64,000 nt of DNA from Flavobacterium succinicans (GCF_001662485.1 NZ_JMTM01000017.1:1-64000), one strand, 5' to 3'; shown: positions 43,361 through 52,537, counted from the stretch's first letter. A program made the numbers and translations. Notes: generated by a model from the letters alone, not told the origin.

Positions 43361-43654
43361 ATGGGAATTATTGATAAACTAAATAAAGATTTCGAGAGTC
43401 GCGTCAGATTGGGCATTATGTCTATTTTGATGGTTAACGATTGGGTTGATTTTACTGAAATGAAATCACTTTTGGATATAACCGATGGAAATTTAGCCAG
43501 TCATTCTAGCGCTTTAGAAAAAGTGGAATATATTGAGGTTAAAAAGGAATTTGTAGGTAAGAAACCAAAAACTTCGTATCGAGTAACGAATAAAGGGCGT
43601 GTTGCCTTTGAACAACATCTCAAAAGTCTTGAAAAATTATTGAAAACTAAATAA
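43361..43654 (+). CDS. Winged-helix transcriptional regulator
   Basis: A 97-aa protein with a MarR/PadR-like winged helix ('VRLGIMSILMVNDWVDFTEMK', then 'LASHSSALEKVEYIEVKK' as recognition helix and wing). Cytosolic dimer expected. It lies 6 bases behind the membrane protein gene. The shared ACTTTG-N5-CAAAGTACTTT operator at both flanking promoters is the natural candidate for its binding site, which would make this an autoregulated local regulon. Confidence 0.88.
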   Translation: MGIIDKLNKDFESRVRLGIMSILMVNDWVDFTEMKSLLDITDGNLASHSSALEKVEYIEVKKEFVGKKPKTSYRVTNKGRVAFEQHLKSLEKLLKTK

Positions 43655-43672
43655 CTATTTTTTTGTCTAATC

Positions 43673-43695
43673 ACTTTGAAATACAAAGTACTTTT
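43673..43695 (+). promoter_or_regulatory. Promoter-operator of the DUF4153/DUF4173-like gene
   Basis: ACTTTG-N5-CAAAGT-ACTTTT, the same arrangement as at 42714-42736, 12 bases before the ATG at 43708. TCACTTTG within it is a near-match to the -7 box, so a bound repressor would block transcription. Confidence 0.7.
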
Positions 43696-43707
43696 AAATT
43701 TTAAATC

Positions 43708-45087
43708 ATGAAAAAACACCATTTCATTTTTGTCTCAAGCTTTGTTTTTACCTTGCTTTTTTACAATCAGTCTGTTGGTTTGAACCTTGCTATTTTTGGT
43801 TTGTTTCTAACGGCAATGATTGTTTATTTCTTTAAAAATCAGTTCGTAAACAAATCACATTGGTGGCTAGTGTTTACTTCAGTTTTATCTTGTTTGTCGT
43901 TTGCTTGGTATGGCGATTTTGCTTCTTTTTTAGCACTTTTTTTATCCATTGCTATTTTACAATTGAGGACACAATTGGTCGAGTTGAAATTGATTCAGGT
44001 AATTCCTTTGATTATAATAAATGGATTTACTTCTTTAGGTCGGCCTTTTTTGTTTGGACAATGGTTGCCTAAACGAGAATTAAAAAATGATTTTGCCAAA
44101 AAACTGATTGCCTATGTAATGATTCCACTAGTGTTTTTGTTGCTGTTTTTTGTTGTATATTCTTTTGGTAGCGACCATTTTTCTGCACTTTTTACAGACT
44201 ACACTTTAGATTTGGATATTTTTGAACTGCTTTTAATAGTATTGATTGGGTTTTATGTATCCTTTACTTTCTGGAACTATTGGGTTCCCGAAATGTCTTA
44301 TGAAGTTAATAAAAAATTGGCTAATGACTTCGTTATTGCCGAAAAGGTCAACCAACCCACCTTTTCTTTTTTGGATTTGGATTTTGAAAGAAAAAGTGGC
44401 GAAATCACTTTATGCTTGCTTAACGTTATGCTTTTGGTTTTTATAGTCACCTACAACTATGAACAATTTTTTGAAGAAACAGCAAGTAGTACTTTGAGCA
44501 AAGCAACGCATGAAAGAGTGAATGCTGTTATTTTTTCAACGATTATGGCGGTTGGTGTTTTACTATTTTACTTCAAAGGTGGTTTCAATTTTGATAGAAA
44601 AGCTATTAATCTGAAGCGTTTGGCAAAAATTTGGATTGTTTTGAATGCTGTATTAATCATAAGTACGATTATCAAGAATTCAGAATATGTTGCCTTTTTT
44701 GGTTTGACATACAAACGATTGGGTGTGCATGCCTTCTTGATTTTGGCATTTATTGGCTTGGGATATACTTTCATCAAGATTACTCGACAAAAGACCAATG
44801 CCTATCTTTTCAATCAAATGGCCTGGTATTTTTATGGAACCATCGTATTGTGTGCTTGTATCAATTGGGGAAATCTAATTACAGTCTACAATATTTCGGT
44901 GGGGAAAGGAGTGGAGCCTACCTTTTTATGTAGCTTGAATTATAATGATGAAGCAAGAGCAAACTATTTCTTAGCCAAAAAAATCGGCGCTACTGATGAA
45001 GAAGTGTATAGAAAAGGCTTTATCCATCAGCAAAAAAACGAACCCTTTTTATCTAAGGTTTTGTATTATGAATCACTGGCAGAGTAG
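43708..45087 (+). CDS. DUF4153/DUF4173-like membrane protein
   Basis: A 459-aa protein with about 12 hydrophobic helices and a central soluble loop (around 200-235). The 'TYKRLGVHAFLIL' stretch (about 336-348) recalls the DUF4173/DUF4153 families by eye. It has a small C-terminal soluble tail with 'YNDEARANYFLAKK' (about 409-423). Function unknown. It follows the second operator of the local winged-helix regulon, suggesting that membrane protein, regulator and this protein belong together. Confidence 0.75.
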   Translation: MKKHHFIFVSSFVFTLLFYNQSVGLNLAIFGLFLTAMIVYFFKNQFVNKSHWWLVFTSVLSCLSFAWYGDFASFLALFLSIAILQLRTQLVELKLIQVIPLIIINGFTSLGRPFLFGQWLPKRELKNDFAKKLIAYVMIPLVFLLLFFVVYSFGSDHFSALFTDYTLDLDIFELLLIVLIGFYVSFTFWNYWVPEMSYEVNKKLANDFVIAEKVNQPTFSFLDLDFERKSGEITLCLLNVMLLVFIVTYNYEQFFEETASSTLSKATHERVNAVIFSTIMAVGVLLFYFKGGFNFDRKAINLKRLAKIWIVLNAVLIISTIIKNSEYVAFFGLTYKRLGVHAFLILAFIGLGYTFIKITRQKTNAYLFNQMAWYFYGTIVLCACINWGNLITVYNISVGKGVEPTFLCSLNYNDEARANYFLAKKIGATDEEVYRKGFIHQQKNEPFLSKVLYYESLAE

Positions 45088-45166
45088 AGGTGAAATTTAT
45101 CTATTGAAAGTCGCTTTTTTTCCAAAACTCATTAAACTTTGTTGAGTTAACTTATATCAAAATGAC

Positions 45167-45691
45167 ATGACAATACCCAAAAATATTTATTACTATTTGA
45201 CCACTATACTGCTTTTTTTAGTATTGAAATTCGGTTATACAATTGCTGATACTAATGATTTGTTTTTTTTACTTCGCCCAACCGATACATTGGTTGGACT
45301 GTTAATAAGCTCAAAATCGGTTTACTTCGCTGATAAGGGATTTTATTATGATGATTTAAATTTTATCATCAACAAATCATGTTCTGGATTTAATTTTTTG
45401 CTTTTATGTTTTTCAATGTTTGCCATCGTAGCTTTTAAAAATATAAACTTGATTAAGCAAAGAATAGTAATTATTCCAGCGGCATTACTTTTGGCTTATG
45501 TTGTAACAATTTTTGTTAATGCTTCTAGAATATTTGTTTCGATTGTTTTGCAAAATCAAGTTACACATTTTTTATCACAAAAAAGTATTGAAATAGTGCA
45601 TGAAACTATTGGAATAGTAACCAATTTATTTTTTTTGATTCTTATTTATATCCTATTGGAACGATTACTTAAAAAACAAAATTATCTATGA
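45167..45691 (+). CDS. xrtK: Exosortase K
   Basis: A 174-aa polytopic membrane protein with the exosortase triad: C72 ('NKSCSGFNFLL'), R121 ('VNASRIFVS') and H145 ('EIVHETIGI'). Exosortases remove a C-terminal sorting signal and pass the protein to another anchor. The next gene, overlapping by 4 bases, ends in an MSEP-CTERM signal, the class served by exosortase K (TIGR04287 with TIGR04286, as known from the family). So this enzyme has a single dedicated substrate. Confidence 0.93.
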   Translation: MTIPKNIYYYLTTILLFLVLKFGYTIADTNDLFFLLRPTDTLVGLLISSKSVYFADKGFYYDDLNFIINKSCSGFNFLLLCFSMFAIVAFKNINLIKQRIVIIPAALLLAYVVTIFVNASRIFVSIVLQNQVTHFLSQKSIEIVHETIGIVTNLFFLILIYILLERLLKKQNYL

Positions 45692-48501
45692 AAAACGTGC
45701 TTAATCCTAAATGGATTTTTGTTATTAATACATTTCCCATTGTTGTCTTGTTTGTCTTTTTTGCAGGAGAATTTACTATTTTTAAAAGTTTATTAAATAA
45801 AGAAAGCCTTTATTTATGGACAGTGTTTGGTTGGACTTTGGGTATATTAGGGTTGCTTAATTTTGGATACGCTCTGTATCTAACGAGTAAGAAACAAAGC
45901 GTATCATTTTGGTATGGATTTATTGCTTTGTTGCTTTATATCCCATTCCTATACTTATATAGTTGGCATATTGACAAAATTTTTCCACTTAGTATTCCAC
46001 AATGGATGATCTCAGGGAATAGTATGGTATATGTTGGTACTTTTTTGATGCCTACACTTGCTTATTCTTTATTTATTTTAGTGTATCATTTTACCTCTGA
46101 TACTAAAGAACACAGTCCTTTAATAAATTTTGTAATAGCATTGATTATCCCAATAGCGGGGTATTTATTCATTCAAGTTGTTTTGCCGCTTTGGAAACCA
46201 ATAGGTAATACTTTTGAATTACACGCTTTGCTAATTTTAATTATTGTTTGCACATTAGTTTTTCTTTTTTTTGTTACTCGAGCGGTGTTTGTTCTAGTTA
46301 CTAAAAGGGGTAGTGTTTGGCATAAATATCAATTAGTATGGAAAATACCAATTTCAATTTTACTACCCTTTATAGGTTTACTAGTAAATAATGGAGGTCT
46401 ATTTGGTAAGTTGGATTCTGACAAATTGGGAATTTTTGGAGACTTTTCTAATTATTGGTTTTATATACTAGCAATATTGAATGGTGTCTTTATTTGTTTA
46501 CCTAACTTAGAAAGTAAAAAATATAGAGTATTTCTTTTCATTGCAAGAAGCCTAACTTTTGTATATACGTGCTACTTTTTTCTTGTTTTTCTTCCTTTTT
46601 TACCTGTTTCAGTGGTTGCAGTAATAGCGTTTGGTTCAGGTTTTTTAATGCTAACGCCCTTGCTCCTTTTTGTATTACATAGTAAGGAACTCTACAAAGA
46701 TTTTGTTTTTCTAAAGCGCTACTTTTCTAAACGTAAAATTTTAGCAATATCCTTTTTGAGTTGTTTAGTGCTCCCCACTTTAATCACTTTTTCTTATCTT
46801 ATGGATAAAAGTGTTGTAAATGAATCACTTGATTATCTGTATAGTCCCGATTATTCACAATCCTATTCAATTGATAAAGTCGCATTAAAACAAACACTTC
46901 GTACCATTAAGCAACAAAAAGAAAGACGCGATATGTTTATTTTTGGGAAGCAAACACCCTATTTGTCAACCTATTTTAATTGGTTGGTTTTGGATAATCT
47001 AACTCTATCTGATTCGAAAATAAATGTTATTGAAAATGTGTTTTTTGGAACAGTTCCAACTCAAGTTAGAGCGGATAATAGTAAGGATGAGAATGTAAAG
47101 ATTACCAATATTATTTCCAAAAGCACTTTTTATAAAAAACAGCAGGCTTGGAAAAGCTGGATTGATTTAGAAATTACCAATTATAGTGATAGTAATTGGT
47201 TTTCAGAATTTGCAACAACTATTGATTTACCAGAAGGTTCTTGGATATCCGACTATTATTTGTATGTAGGAAAAAAAAAAGAAATGGGGATTTTGGCTGA
47301 AAAAAAATCTGCTTTGTGGGTTTTTTCAAACATCAAAAATGAAAACAGAGATCCAGGTATTTTGTATTATCTCAATGGAAATAAAGTGGCAGTTAAGGTT
47401 TTTCCATTCGCAAAAAATGAAGTTAGAAAAATGGGCATCGAAATTTTGCATAAAGAACCATTTCCTTTTACAATTGATAGTAAAACTGTACAACTTGGTG
47501 CAAATAAAACAGCTAATGTTTTGGCATTCAAAGCAACGGATCCTGTCGTTTATTTGTCAGCAAATCAAAAGAAAGCCTTAAAACAGATTAGGCGTAAACC
47601 ATACTTTCATTTTTTGGTAGACGCTTCTTTAAATAAGAAAAAGTTTTCAAACCAATTTAAGAATAGAATAACGACATTATTGAAAAGTAATCCAAGGTTA
47701 GCTGAAAATGCACAAGTGTCTTTTGTGAACAGTTATGTTACTAACGTTTCGTTGCAAGATGATTGGAAACAGACCTATATCAAGCAAGAATTTGAAGGCG
47801 GTTTTTATTTGGATCGAGCCATAAGGACTGTATTGTTTAAAAACTATAAAGCAGAAAAAAATACTTATCCTGTTTGCATTGTAGTGACAAAAAATATGCA
47901 AGAAGCAATTTTTGATAAAGATTTTTCAGATATGAAATTTACTTTTCCAGAGAGCGATTTCTTTTTTAATCTTAACGAAAATGCCGAACTCGAACCCCAT
48001 TCTTTAATGTCTAATCCAAGGAGACGTCTTGAAGATAACACTACATTTAGATTTGATCAAAACGTTTTTGAATATAAAACGGGTAACCATACGTTTTATT
48101 TGCCACAAAATAATCAAGCAAGTATTGTTTTAAAAAGAGATGTTTTTGATATTGAGCCCAATGAAATTAAACCAAAAAATTGGCAATCAGGGTTGTTATT
48201 GCAAGGGAAGTGGTATTCTCAGATTTTGCACCCAGAAACATCTGACAAGGAATGGCTTAATTTGATAAAGTATAGTTTTATGTCAAAAATAATGACACCT
48301 GTTACTTCTTATTTGGTGGTAGAAAATGAAGCACAAAAAAAGATTTTAAAGAAAAAACAGCAGCAAGTTTTAGCGAGTAATAAATCATTAGATCTTGACG
48401 AGGAAGTCCAACAAATGAGTGAGCCAAATCTTTTAATTTTGATGGTATTTCTTGGAATAATTTTTTGGTTAAAAAAAAGAAAGAACACAATTATAGTTTA
48501 A
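45688..48501 (+). CDS. MSEP-CTERM sorting domain protein, substrate of exosortase K
   Basis: A 937-aa protein. The N-terminal part (about 1-375) has ten or so membrane helices. The middle (about 480-590) resembles a VIT domain ('SNIKNENRDPGILYY', 'VAVKVFPFAKNEVRKMGI'), and 'HFLVDASLNKKKF' (about 640) recalls a vWA region. The C-terminus has MSEP-NLLILMVFLGIIFWL-KKRKN: motif, hydrophobic helix, basic end, which is the sorting signal. Overlap with xrtK is 4 bases, so they are translated together. Its job after sorting is unknown. Confidence 0.9.
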   Translation: MKNVLNPKWIFVINTFPIVVLFVFFAGEFTIFKSLLNKESLYLWTVFGWTLGILGLLNFGYALYLTSKKQSVSFWYGFIALLLYIPFLYLYSWHIDKIFPLSIPQWMISGNSMVYVGTFLMPTLAYSLFILVYHFTSDTKEHSPLINFVIALIIPIAGYLFIQVVLPLWKPIGNTFELHALLILIIVCTLVFLFFVTRAVFVLVTKRGSVWHKYQLVWKIPISILLPFIGLLVNNGGLFGKLDSDKLGIFGDFSNYWFYILAILNGVFICLPNLESKKYRVFLFIARSLTFVYTCYFFLVFLPFLPVSVVAVIAFGSGFLMLTPLLLFVLHSKELYKDFVFLKRYFSKRKILAISFLSCLVLPTLITFSYLMDKSVVNESLDYLYSPDYSQSYSIDKVALKQTLRTIKQQKERRDMFIFGKQTPYLSTYFNWLVLDNLTLSDSKINVIENVFFGTVPTQVRADNSKDENVKITNIISKSTFYKKQQAWKSWIDLEITNYSDSNWFSEFATTIDLPEGSWISDYYLYVGKKKEMGILAEKKSALWVFSNIKNENRDPGILYYLNGNKVAVKVFPFAKNEVRKMGIEILHKEPFPFTIDSKTVQLGANKTANVLAFKATDPVVYLSANQKKALKQIRRKPYFHFLVDASLNKKKFSNQFKNRITTLLKSNPRLAENAQVSFVNSYVTNVSLQDDWKQTYIKQEFEGGFYLDRAIRTVLFKNYKAEKNTYPVCIVVTKNMQEAIFDKDFSDMKFTFPESDFFFNLNENAELEPHSLMSNPRRRLEDNTTFRFDQNVFEYKTGNHTFYLPQNNQASIVLKRDVFDIEPNEIKPKNWQSGLLLQGKWYSQILHPETSDKEWLNLIKYSFMSKIMTPVTSYLVVENEAQKKILKKKQQQVLASNKSLDLDEEVQQMSEPNLLILMVFLGIIFWLKKRKNTIIV

Positions 48502-48523
48502 AATAAATCAAAATAGAATAGAC

Positions 48524-48560
48524 AGAAAACCCAACACACTCCTCTTGGGTTTTCTATTTA
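48524..48560 (+). terminator. Terminator of the exosortase operon
   Basis: Stem AGAAAACCCAA/TTGGGTTTTCT (48524-48534 with 48545-48555), 10-base loop. Confidence 0.75.
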
Positions 48561-48705
48561 ATAATCTCCTCTTTTCTTAAACTAATGTCTTCTTTTTGAA
48601 TAAGCTGGCTGTTCGTTTTAGATAAGTGGACTTTATTGATTTACTTAATGGATAAGTTGGCGAAATGTTTTAATTTGGGTATCGAAAAAGTAACAAGACA
48701 ATTTT

Positions 48706-49032
48706 TTATATTGAAAACTCTAGCCCCCAATTGTATAACGACGTAATACTAGGTAATAATTTTTCGCCTTTAATGGTTAATGCATATTCAACCGTAGGAG
48801 GGACGGTCGCAAATACCTCTCGGGTTATAATACCATTAGTTTCCATGTTTTTCAATTCTTTGACTAACATTCTTGTATTAATTCCATCTACAGTTCTTTC
48901 TATTTCTTTAAAGCGCATTTTGCCTTTTGATAAGTGATAAATGATTGGCATTGCCCATTTTCCGCCTATAATATCTAAAACTTCTTTTAAACTGCAAGTT
49001 TTATTAGAAATTATTGAATTATTTTCTTCCAT
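48706..49032 (-). CDS. HxlR-family winged-helix regulator
   Basis: A 108-aa protein with the HxlR-type winged helix ('KWAMPIIYHLSKGKMRFKEI', 'GINTRMLVKELKNMETNGII'). A single cysteine, C13, lies near the N-terminus, where related regulators often have a redox-sensing cysteine. It is divergent from an Old Yellow Enzyme operon, with both promoters inside one nested dyad, so it most likely represses that operon and itself. An aldehyde, quinone or other electrophile signal would fit. Confidence 0.9.
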   Translation of the reverse strand: MEENNSIISNKTCSLKEVLDIIGGKWAMPIIYHLSKGKMRFKEIERTVDGINTRMLVKELKNMETNGIITREVFATVPPTVEYALTIKGEKLLPSITSLYNWGLEFSI

Positions 49033-49054
49033 GACATATTGATTTTATTAAATG

Positions 49055-49106
49055 CTTTACTTTAAGTTACTACTGTATATTTGTGTAACTACTTGCAAAA
49101 GTAAAG
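49055..49106. promoter_or_regulatory. Divergent promoters and nested dyad between hxlR and the OYE operon
   Basis: Outer arms CTTTACTT/AAGTAAAG (49055-49062 and 49099-49106) enclose inner arms AGTTAC/GTAACT (49065-49070 and 49085-49090). The plus -7 box TATATTTG (49076-49083) and the minus -7 box TACTTTTG (49096-49103) lie inside. A regulator bound here would control both genes. Confidence 0.65.
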
Positions 49107-49149
49107 TATTGAGCATAAATTTGCAACTTAATTTTTAATATAAGTGAAA

Positions 49150-50229
49150 ATGATATTATTTGAACCAATAAAACTGGGGAATAACACCCTTAAAAATAGA
49201 ATGGTAATGGCACCAATGACAAGAAGTCGTGCTAATGTGGACGGAATCGTAGGAGATGCTACTCTTTTGTATTATACACAGCGTGCAAGTGCAGGATTAA
49301 TCATTAGCGAAGCCATAAATATTTCTAAACAAGCGATTGGAAGCCCGCTTACCCCTGGCCTTTATACCGATGAACAAATTACTGCTTGGAAAAAAGTTAC
49401 CCATGCCGTACATGAAAAAGGAGGTGTTATTTATGCTCAACTTTGGCATACAGGACGTGTTGGGCATTCATTAGTAAAAAATGGAGCGCAGCCGGTTTCT
49501 GCTTCTGCTTTGGCAATTGAAGGACAGCAACATTTCACATTGGAAGGAATGAAAGATTATGAAACGCCAAGTGTATTAAGCGTAGACGAAGTAAAAATCA
49601 TTGTTCAAGATTATAAACAAGCAGCCATTAATGCTATTGAAGCAGGTTTTGATGGTGTCGAATTACATGCGGCATTTGGCTATTTGCCTGATCAATTTTT
49701 AGCAGCAAGTGCTAATCAAAGAACAGATGAATATGGCGGAACTAATGAAAATCGTAATCGTTTTGTTTTAGAAATAATGCAAGAACTAATTGCTGCTATT
49801 GGAGCCAATAAAGTAGCCATTCGTATATCGCCAACAAGTACTTATAATAATATTGTTCATCAAAATCCAATTGAACAATTTAGCTTACTCGTTAGCGAAC
49901 TTGATAAAATGCCTTTGGCTTATATTCACATTATGAACGTTCCTTTTCCAGCCGATAAATTCCCAGAATATCCTACAAATTCAGTTGAAACTTTTGGAGT
50001 ACTAACGCAGCATACAATAATTGCGAATTGTGGCTATACTAAAGAAACTGGCGAAGCGGCTTTAGAGAAGGGAATTGCAAAATTGATTTCTTACGGGGCA
50101 TTATTTTTAGCGAATCCCGACTTGCCAAAACGTTTTGAGCTAAATGCACCACTTAATCAACCTGATAGAGCCACAATGTATGGTGGAAAAGAGGAAGGCT
50201 ATATCGATTATCCATTTTTAGAACAATAG
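49150..50229 (+). CDS. Alkene reductase, Old Yellow Enzyme family
   Basis: A 359-aa FMN-dependent TIM-barrel enzyme. Start at the ATG at 49150; a GTG six bases upstream is the alternative. Signature blocks 'NRMVMAPMTRSRA', 'YAQLWHTGRVGH' and 'GVELHAAFGYLPDQFLA' with 'RTDEYGG'. It reduces C=C bonds of electrophilic compounds with NAD(P)H. Close to a small protein 12 bases downstream and under the HxlR-type regulator, so probably an electrophile or quinone detoxification unit. Confidence 0.94.
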   Translation: MILFEPIKLGNNTLKNRMVMAPMTRSRANVDGIVGDATLLYYTQRASAGLIISEAINISKQAIGSPLTPGLYTDEQITAWKKVTHAVHEKGGVIYAQLWHTGRVGHSLVKNGAQPVSASALAIEGQQHFTLEGMKDYETPSVLSVDEVKIIVQDYKQAAINAIEAGFDGVELHAAFGYLPDQFLAASANQRTDEYGGTNENRNRFVLEIMQELIAAIGANKVAIRISPTSTYNNIVHQNPIEQFSLLVSELDKMPLAYIHIMNVPFPADKFPEYPTNSVETFGVLTQHTIIANCGYTKETGEAALEKGIAKLISYGALFLANPDLPKRFELNAPLNQPDRATMYGGKEEGYIDYPFLEQ

Positions 50230-50241
50230 TTTTTTTAAATA

Positions 50242-50622
50242 ATGAAAATCAAACACTTACAATTTTCAATACTATTCGTAATTTTACTTTTTTCAAATAC
50301 AATTTTTTCACAATCTAATTCAAACAAAATGGAACAATCAGGGACCCCAAAAGCAGAAAACAGAATTCAAGCAATTTTAACTTTGGATATGGAAAATATT
50401 CCAAGTAATTTTCAAGAAATAATTAAACACGAACAAGAAGTTGTTGCAAAGTGGAAAGCAGAAGGCATATTAGAAAGTTTGTTTTTAAGACAAACTAAAA
50501 ATGGTGCAGTACTTATTTTTAAAGGTGTTGACGAAGAAAAAGTCAAAGAATTAATGGTAACACTTCCGTTGTACAAATTGAAAAAAAGTGTTGAATACTT
50601 TAGCTTAATCAAACAGTTTTAA
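50242..50622 (+). CDS. Secreted dimeric-barrel-like small protein
   Basis: A 126-aa protein with a signal peptide 'FVILLFSNTIFSQ'. After it a ferredoxin-like fold of about 90 residues ('RIQAILTLDMENIPSNF', 'VVAKWKAEGILESLF') resembles muconolactone-isomerase or YciI-like dimeric alpha-beta barrels. A role with the enzyme 12 bases upstream is suggested by position only. It has no metal motif. Confidence 0.65.
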   Translation: MKIKHLQFSILFVILLFSNTIFSQSNSNKMEQSGTPKAENRIQAILTLDMENIPSNFQEIIKHEQEVVAKWKAEGILESLFLRQTKNGAVLIFKGVDEEKVKELMVTLPLYKLKKSVEYFSLIKQF

Positions 50623-50716
50623 GATCTTATCCGAGTAGTTCTAATTATTGCTAATTCGACACAAGTTCAATGTTTTATAATCACATCTGTTTTTGATAAA
50701 TAATTTTTGAATACAA

Positions 50717-50746
50717 ACAAAAAAGGCTGTTCTCGCGAACGGCCTT
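50717..50746 (-). terminator. rluF terminator
   Basis: Stem AAGGCTGTTC/GAACGGCCTT (50723-50732 with 50737-50746), 4-base loop; an A run on the low side gives U residues on the minus strand. It may also terminate the OYE operon from the other side. Confidence 0.8.
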
Positions 50747-50755
50747 AGTGGTGTG

Positions 50756-51559
50756 TTATTTTCTTCTAAATTTTGAATTTTCTCTTCGAACAAAATCTGT
50801 TTTCCGATGTGTTGCTTCTGTTTTGGGTAAGCTAGCTTCTTCTGTTTTACTTGAAGGTTCGATTAGCGTGTTGAGCTCTTTGATTTCGGCATCGGTCAAA
50901 TCTCGGTAACGTCCTACAGGAATGTCTAGAGAAATATTGATAATTCGGATACGCTTCAAAGCGGTTACCTCATAGCCTAAGTATTCACACATTCTACGAA
51001 TTTGACGATTCAATCCTTGGGTCAAAATGATCTTGAAAATGTATTTGCTAATTTGCTCTACTTTACACTTTCTAGTAACTGTATCTAAGATTGGAACACC
51101 ATTCCTCATTCTTTCTATAAAACGATCCGTTATGGGTTTGTTTACCGTTACAGTATATTCTTTTTCGTGGTTGTTTCTTGCACGCAAAATTTTGTTTACA
51201 ATATCCCCATCATTGGTCATGAAAATTAGGCCTTCACTGGCTTTGTCCAATCGACCAATTGGGAAAATACGCTTAGGGTAATTAATGTAATCTACGATGT
51301 TGTTGCGAACTTCTAGGTTGGTGGTACACTCAATGCCAACGGGTTTATTAAAGGCTAAGTACACTGGTTTTTCGTGTTTTTCAACAATTAATTTTCCATC
51401 GATGCGTACTTCATCTTGTGGAGACACTTTAGTTCCCATTTCTGGAACCACGCCATTAATAGTTACGCGACCTTCTTCGATTAATTTATCGGCTTCACGA
51501 CGAGAACAATATCCCGTTTCTCCAATGAATTTATTGAGCCGTTTTAGATTTTCTTCCAT
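50756..51559 (-). CDS. rluF: 23S rRNA pseudouridine synthase RluF
   Basis: A 267-aa protein: S4-like RNA-binding domain (about 5-55, 'RLNKFIGETGYCSRREADKL') and an RsuA/RluE-type pseudouridine synthase domain with the catalytic aspartate in 'PIGRLDKASEGL' (about 96-107). RluF converts U2604 of 23S rRNA. The lysine-rich C-terminal tail (about 230-267) is beyond the family core. Start at 51559; the track-like upstream start is unlikely because the -7 box lies there. Confidence 0.93.
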   Translation of the reverse strand: MEENLKRLNKFIGETGYCSRREADKLIEEGRVTINGVVPEMGTKVSPQDEVRIDGKLIVEKHEKPVYLAFNKPVGIECTTNLEVRNNIVDYINYPKRIFPIGRLDKASEGLIFMTNDGDIVNKILRARNNHEKEYTVTVNKPITDRFIERMRNGVPILDTVTRKCKVEQISKYIFKIILTQGLNRQIRRMCEYLGYEVTALKRIRIINISLDIPVGRYRDLTDAEIKELNTLIEPSSKTEEASLPKTEATHRKTDFVRRENSKFRRK

Positions 51560-51563
51560 AGTG

Positions 51564-51571
51564 CAAAAATA
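51564..51571 (-). promoter_or_regulatory. -7 box of rluF, very close to the start codon
   Basis: TATTTTTG on the minus strand, only 4 bases before the start codon. This leaves almost no 5' leader, so rluF may be translated from a nearly leaderless mRNA. Confidence 0.5.
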
Positions 51572-51658
51572 CAAAATTGAATAGCAGTTTGGGATACTTA
51601 TTACGATACTTTATTTTGAAATGTTCTTCATAAAGTGGTGTAAAGTGTGTTTTTTATC

Positions 51659-52501
51659 TTAATCAAATAAAAACTGACTCACTTTTTGGTATAAATGAGC
51701 GTCATGCATGCTGTGTCCTAATCCTTTAGTTTCTAATAAAACTGCATTTTTCCAAGTACTAGCAATTTTTTTAGCTTCATCGATTTTTACCACAATATCT
51801 TCTGTATCGTGTGCGATAAAACCCTTAGTATTGATTGTTTCGGCAAACAGTCGACTCGAAAATTCATGAATATCCAATTGGAAATGATTCAAATAATGGT
51901 TTTCGATATTTTGAGCAATGGTTGTATTGAGTTGTAACAAAGTAACAAAATTCGAAAGTATGATATTGAAATCACTCGGCGAGCCTAGAATTACTATCTT
52001 TTCAATGGCATCGTTTTGATATAAGGATTGATAATAGAGACATGTTTGTCCGCCAATGGAGTGTCCAATAAGATAATTTGGCTTGAATTTTTGAACGGCA
52101 ATATGGATAAATTCGGCATATTGCGGAATACTAAATTCTTTTCCGCTTGATAAGCCATGCGCCGGAGCATCCATTGCGACGATAGTACTGCCTGATTTTT
52201 TCAAAAAGGGGAGTAAGTTTTCCCAGCGTGCGGCGTTACTTTCCCAGCCATGTACCAATAGAATAACCGTATCATTTCCTTTCCAAGTATAGGTTTGAAA
52301 AAATGAATCCCCATGTGTTATCTGTTCGGATTGTGCTTTTTGAAGGATTTTTGGGAGTTGGGTTGGGTTTAATTTCCCTGAACGCGGCTCGCTAAAAAGT
52401 CCGTAAGCAAAACTTGTTGCTTTCTTAGGAAAAGCGATACTCAAAAGATTTAAGGATAAACCAATAGATTTGATATAAAGAGAGCGAGCGGTTTTTTTCA
52501 T
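51659..52501 (-). CDS. Alpha/beta hydrolase
   Basis: A 280-aa hydrolase. Start at the ATG at 52501: upstream in-frame codons lie inside the terminator of the neighbouring gene. Nucleophile elbow 'LIGHSIGGQTC', oxyanion loop 'LVHGWESNAARW', catalytic Asp candidate 'HDTEDIVV' and His in 'GLGHSMHDAHLYQ' near the end. An intact serine hydrolase; substrate unknown. It is the last of the minus-strand run nif3-like, coiled-coil protein, hydrolase. Confidence 0.85.
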   Translation of the reverse strand: MKKTARSLYIKSIGLSLNLLSIAFPKKATSFAYGLFSEPRSGKLNPTQLPKILQKAQSEQITHGDSFFQTYTWKGNDTVILLVHGWESNAARWENLLPFLKKSGSTIVAMDAPAHGLSSGKEFSIPQYAEFIHIAVQKFKPNYLIGHSIGGQTCLYYQSLYQNDAIEKIVILGSPSDFNIILSNFVTLLQLNTTIAQNIENHYLNHFQLDIHEFSSRLFAETINTKGFIAHDTEDIVVKIDEAKKIASTWKNAVLLETKGLGHSMHDAHLYQKVSQFLFD

Positions 52502-52503
52502 AT

Positions 52504-52529
52504 CAAAAAAGCCTCCCAGAAGGAGGCTT
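52504..52529 (-). terminator. Terminator between the coiled-coil protein and hydrolase genes
   Basis: Stem AAGCCTCC/GGAGGCTT (52509-52516 with 52522-52529), 5-base loop; A residues on the low side give U residues on the minus strand. It overlaps the 5' end region of the hydrolase gene. Confidence 0.85.
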
Positions 52530-52537
52530 GTCATAAT

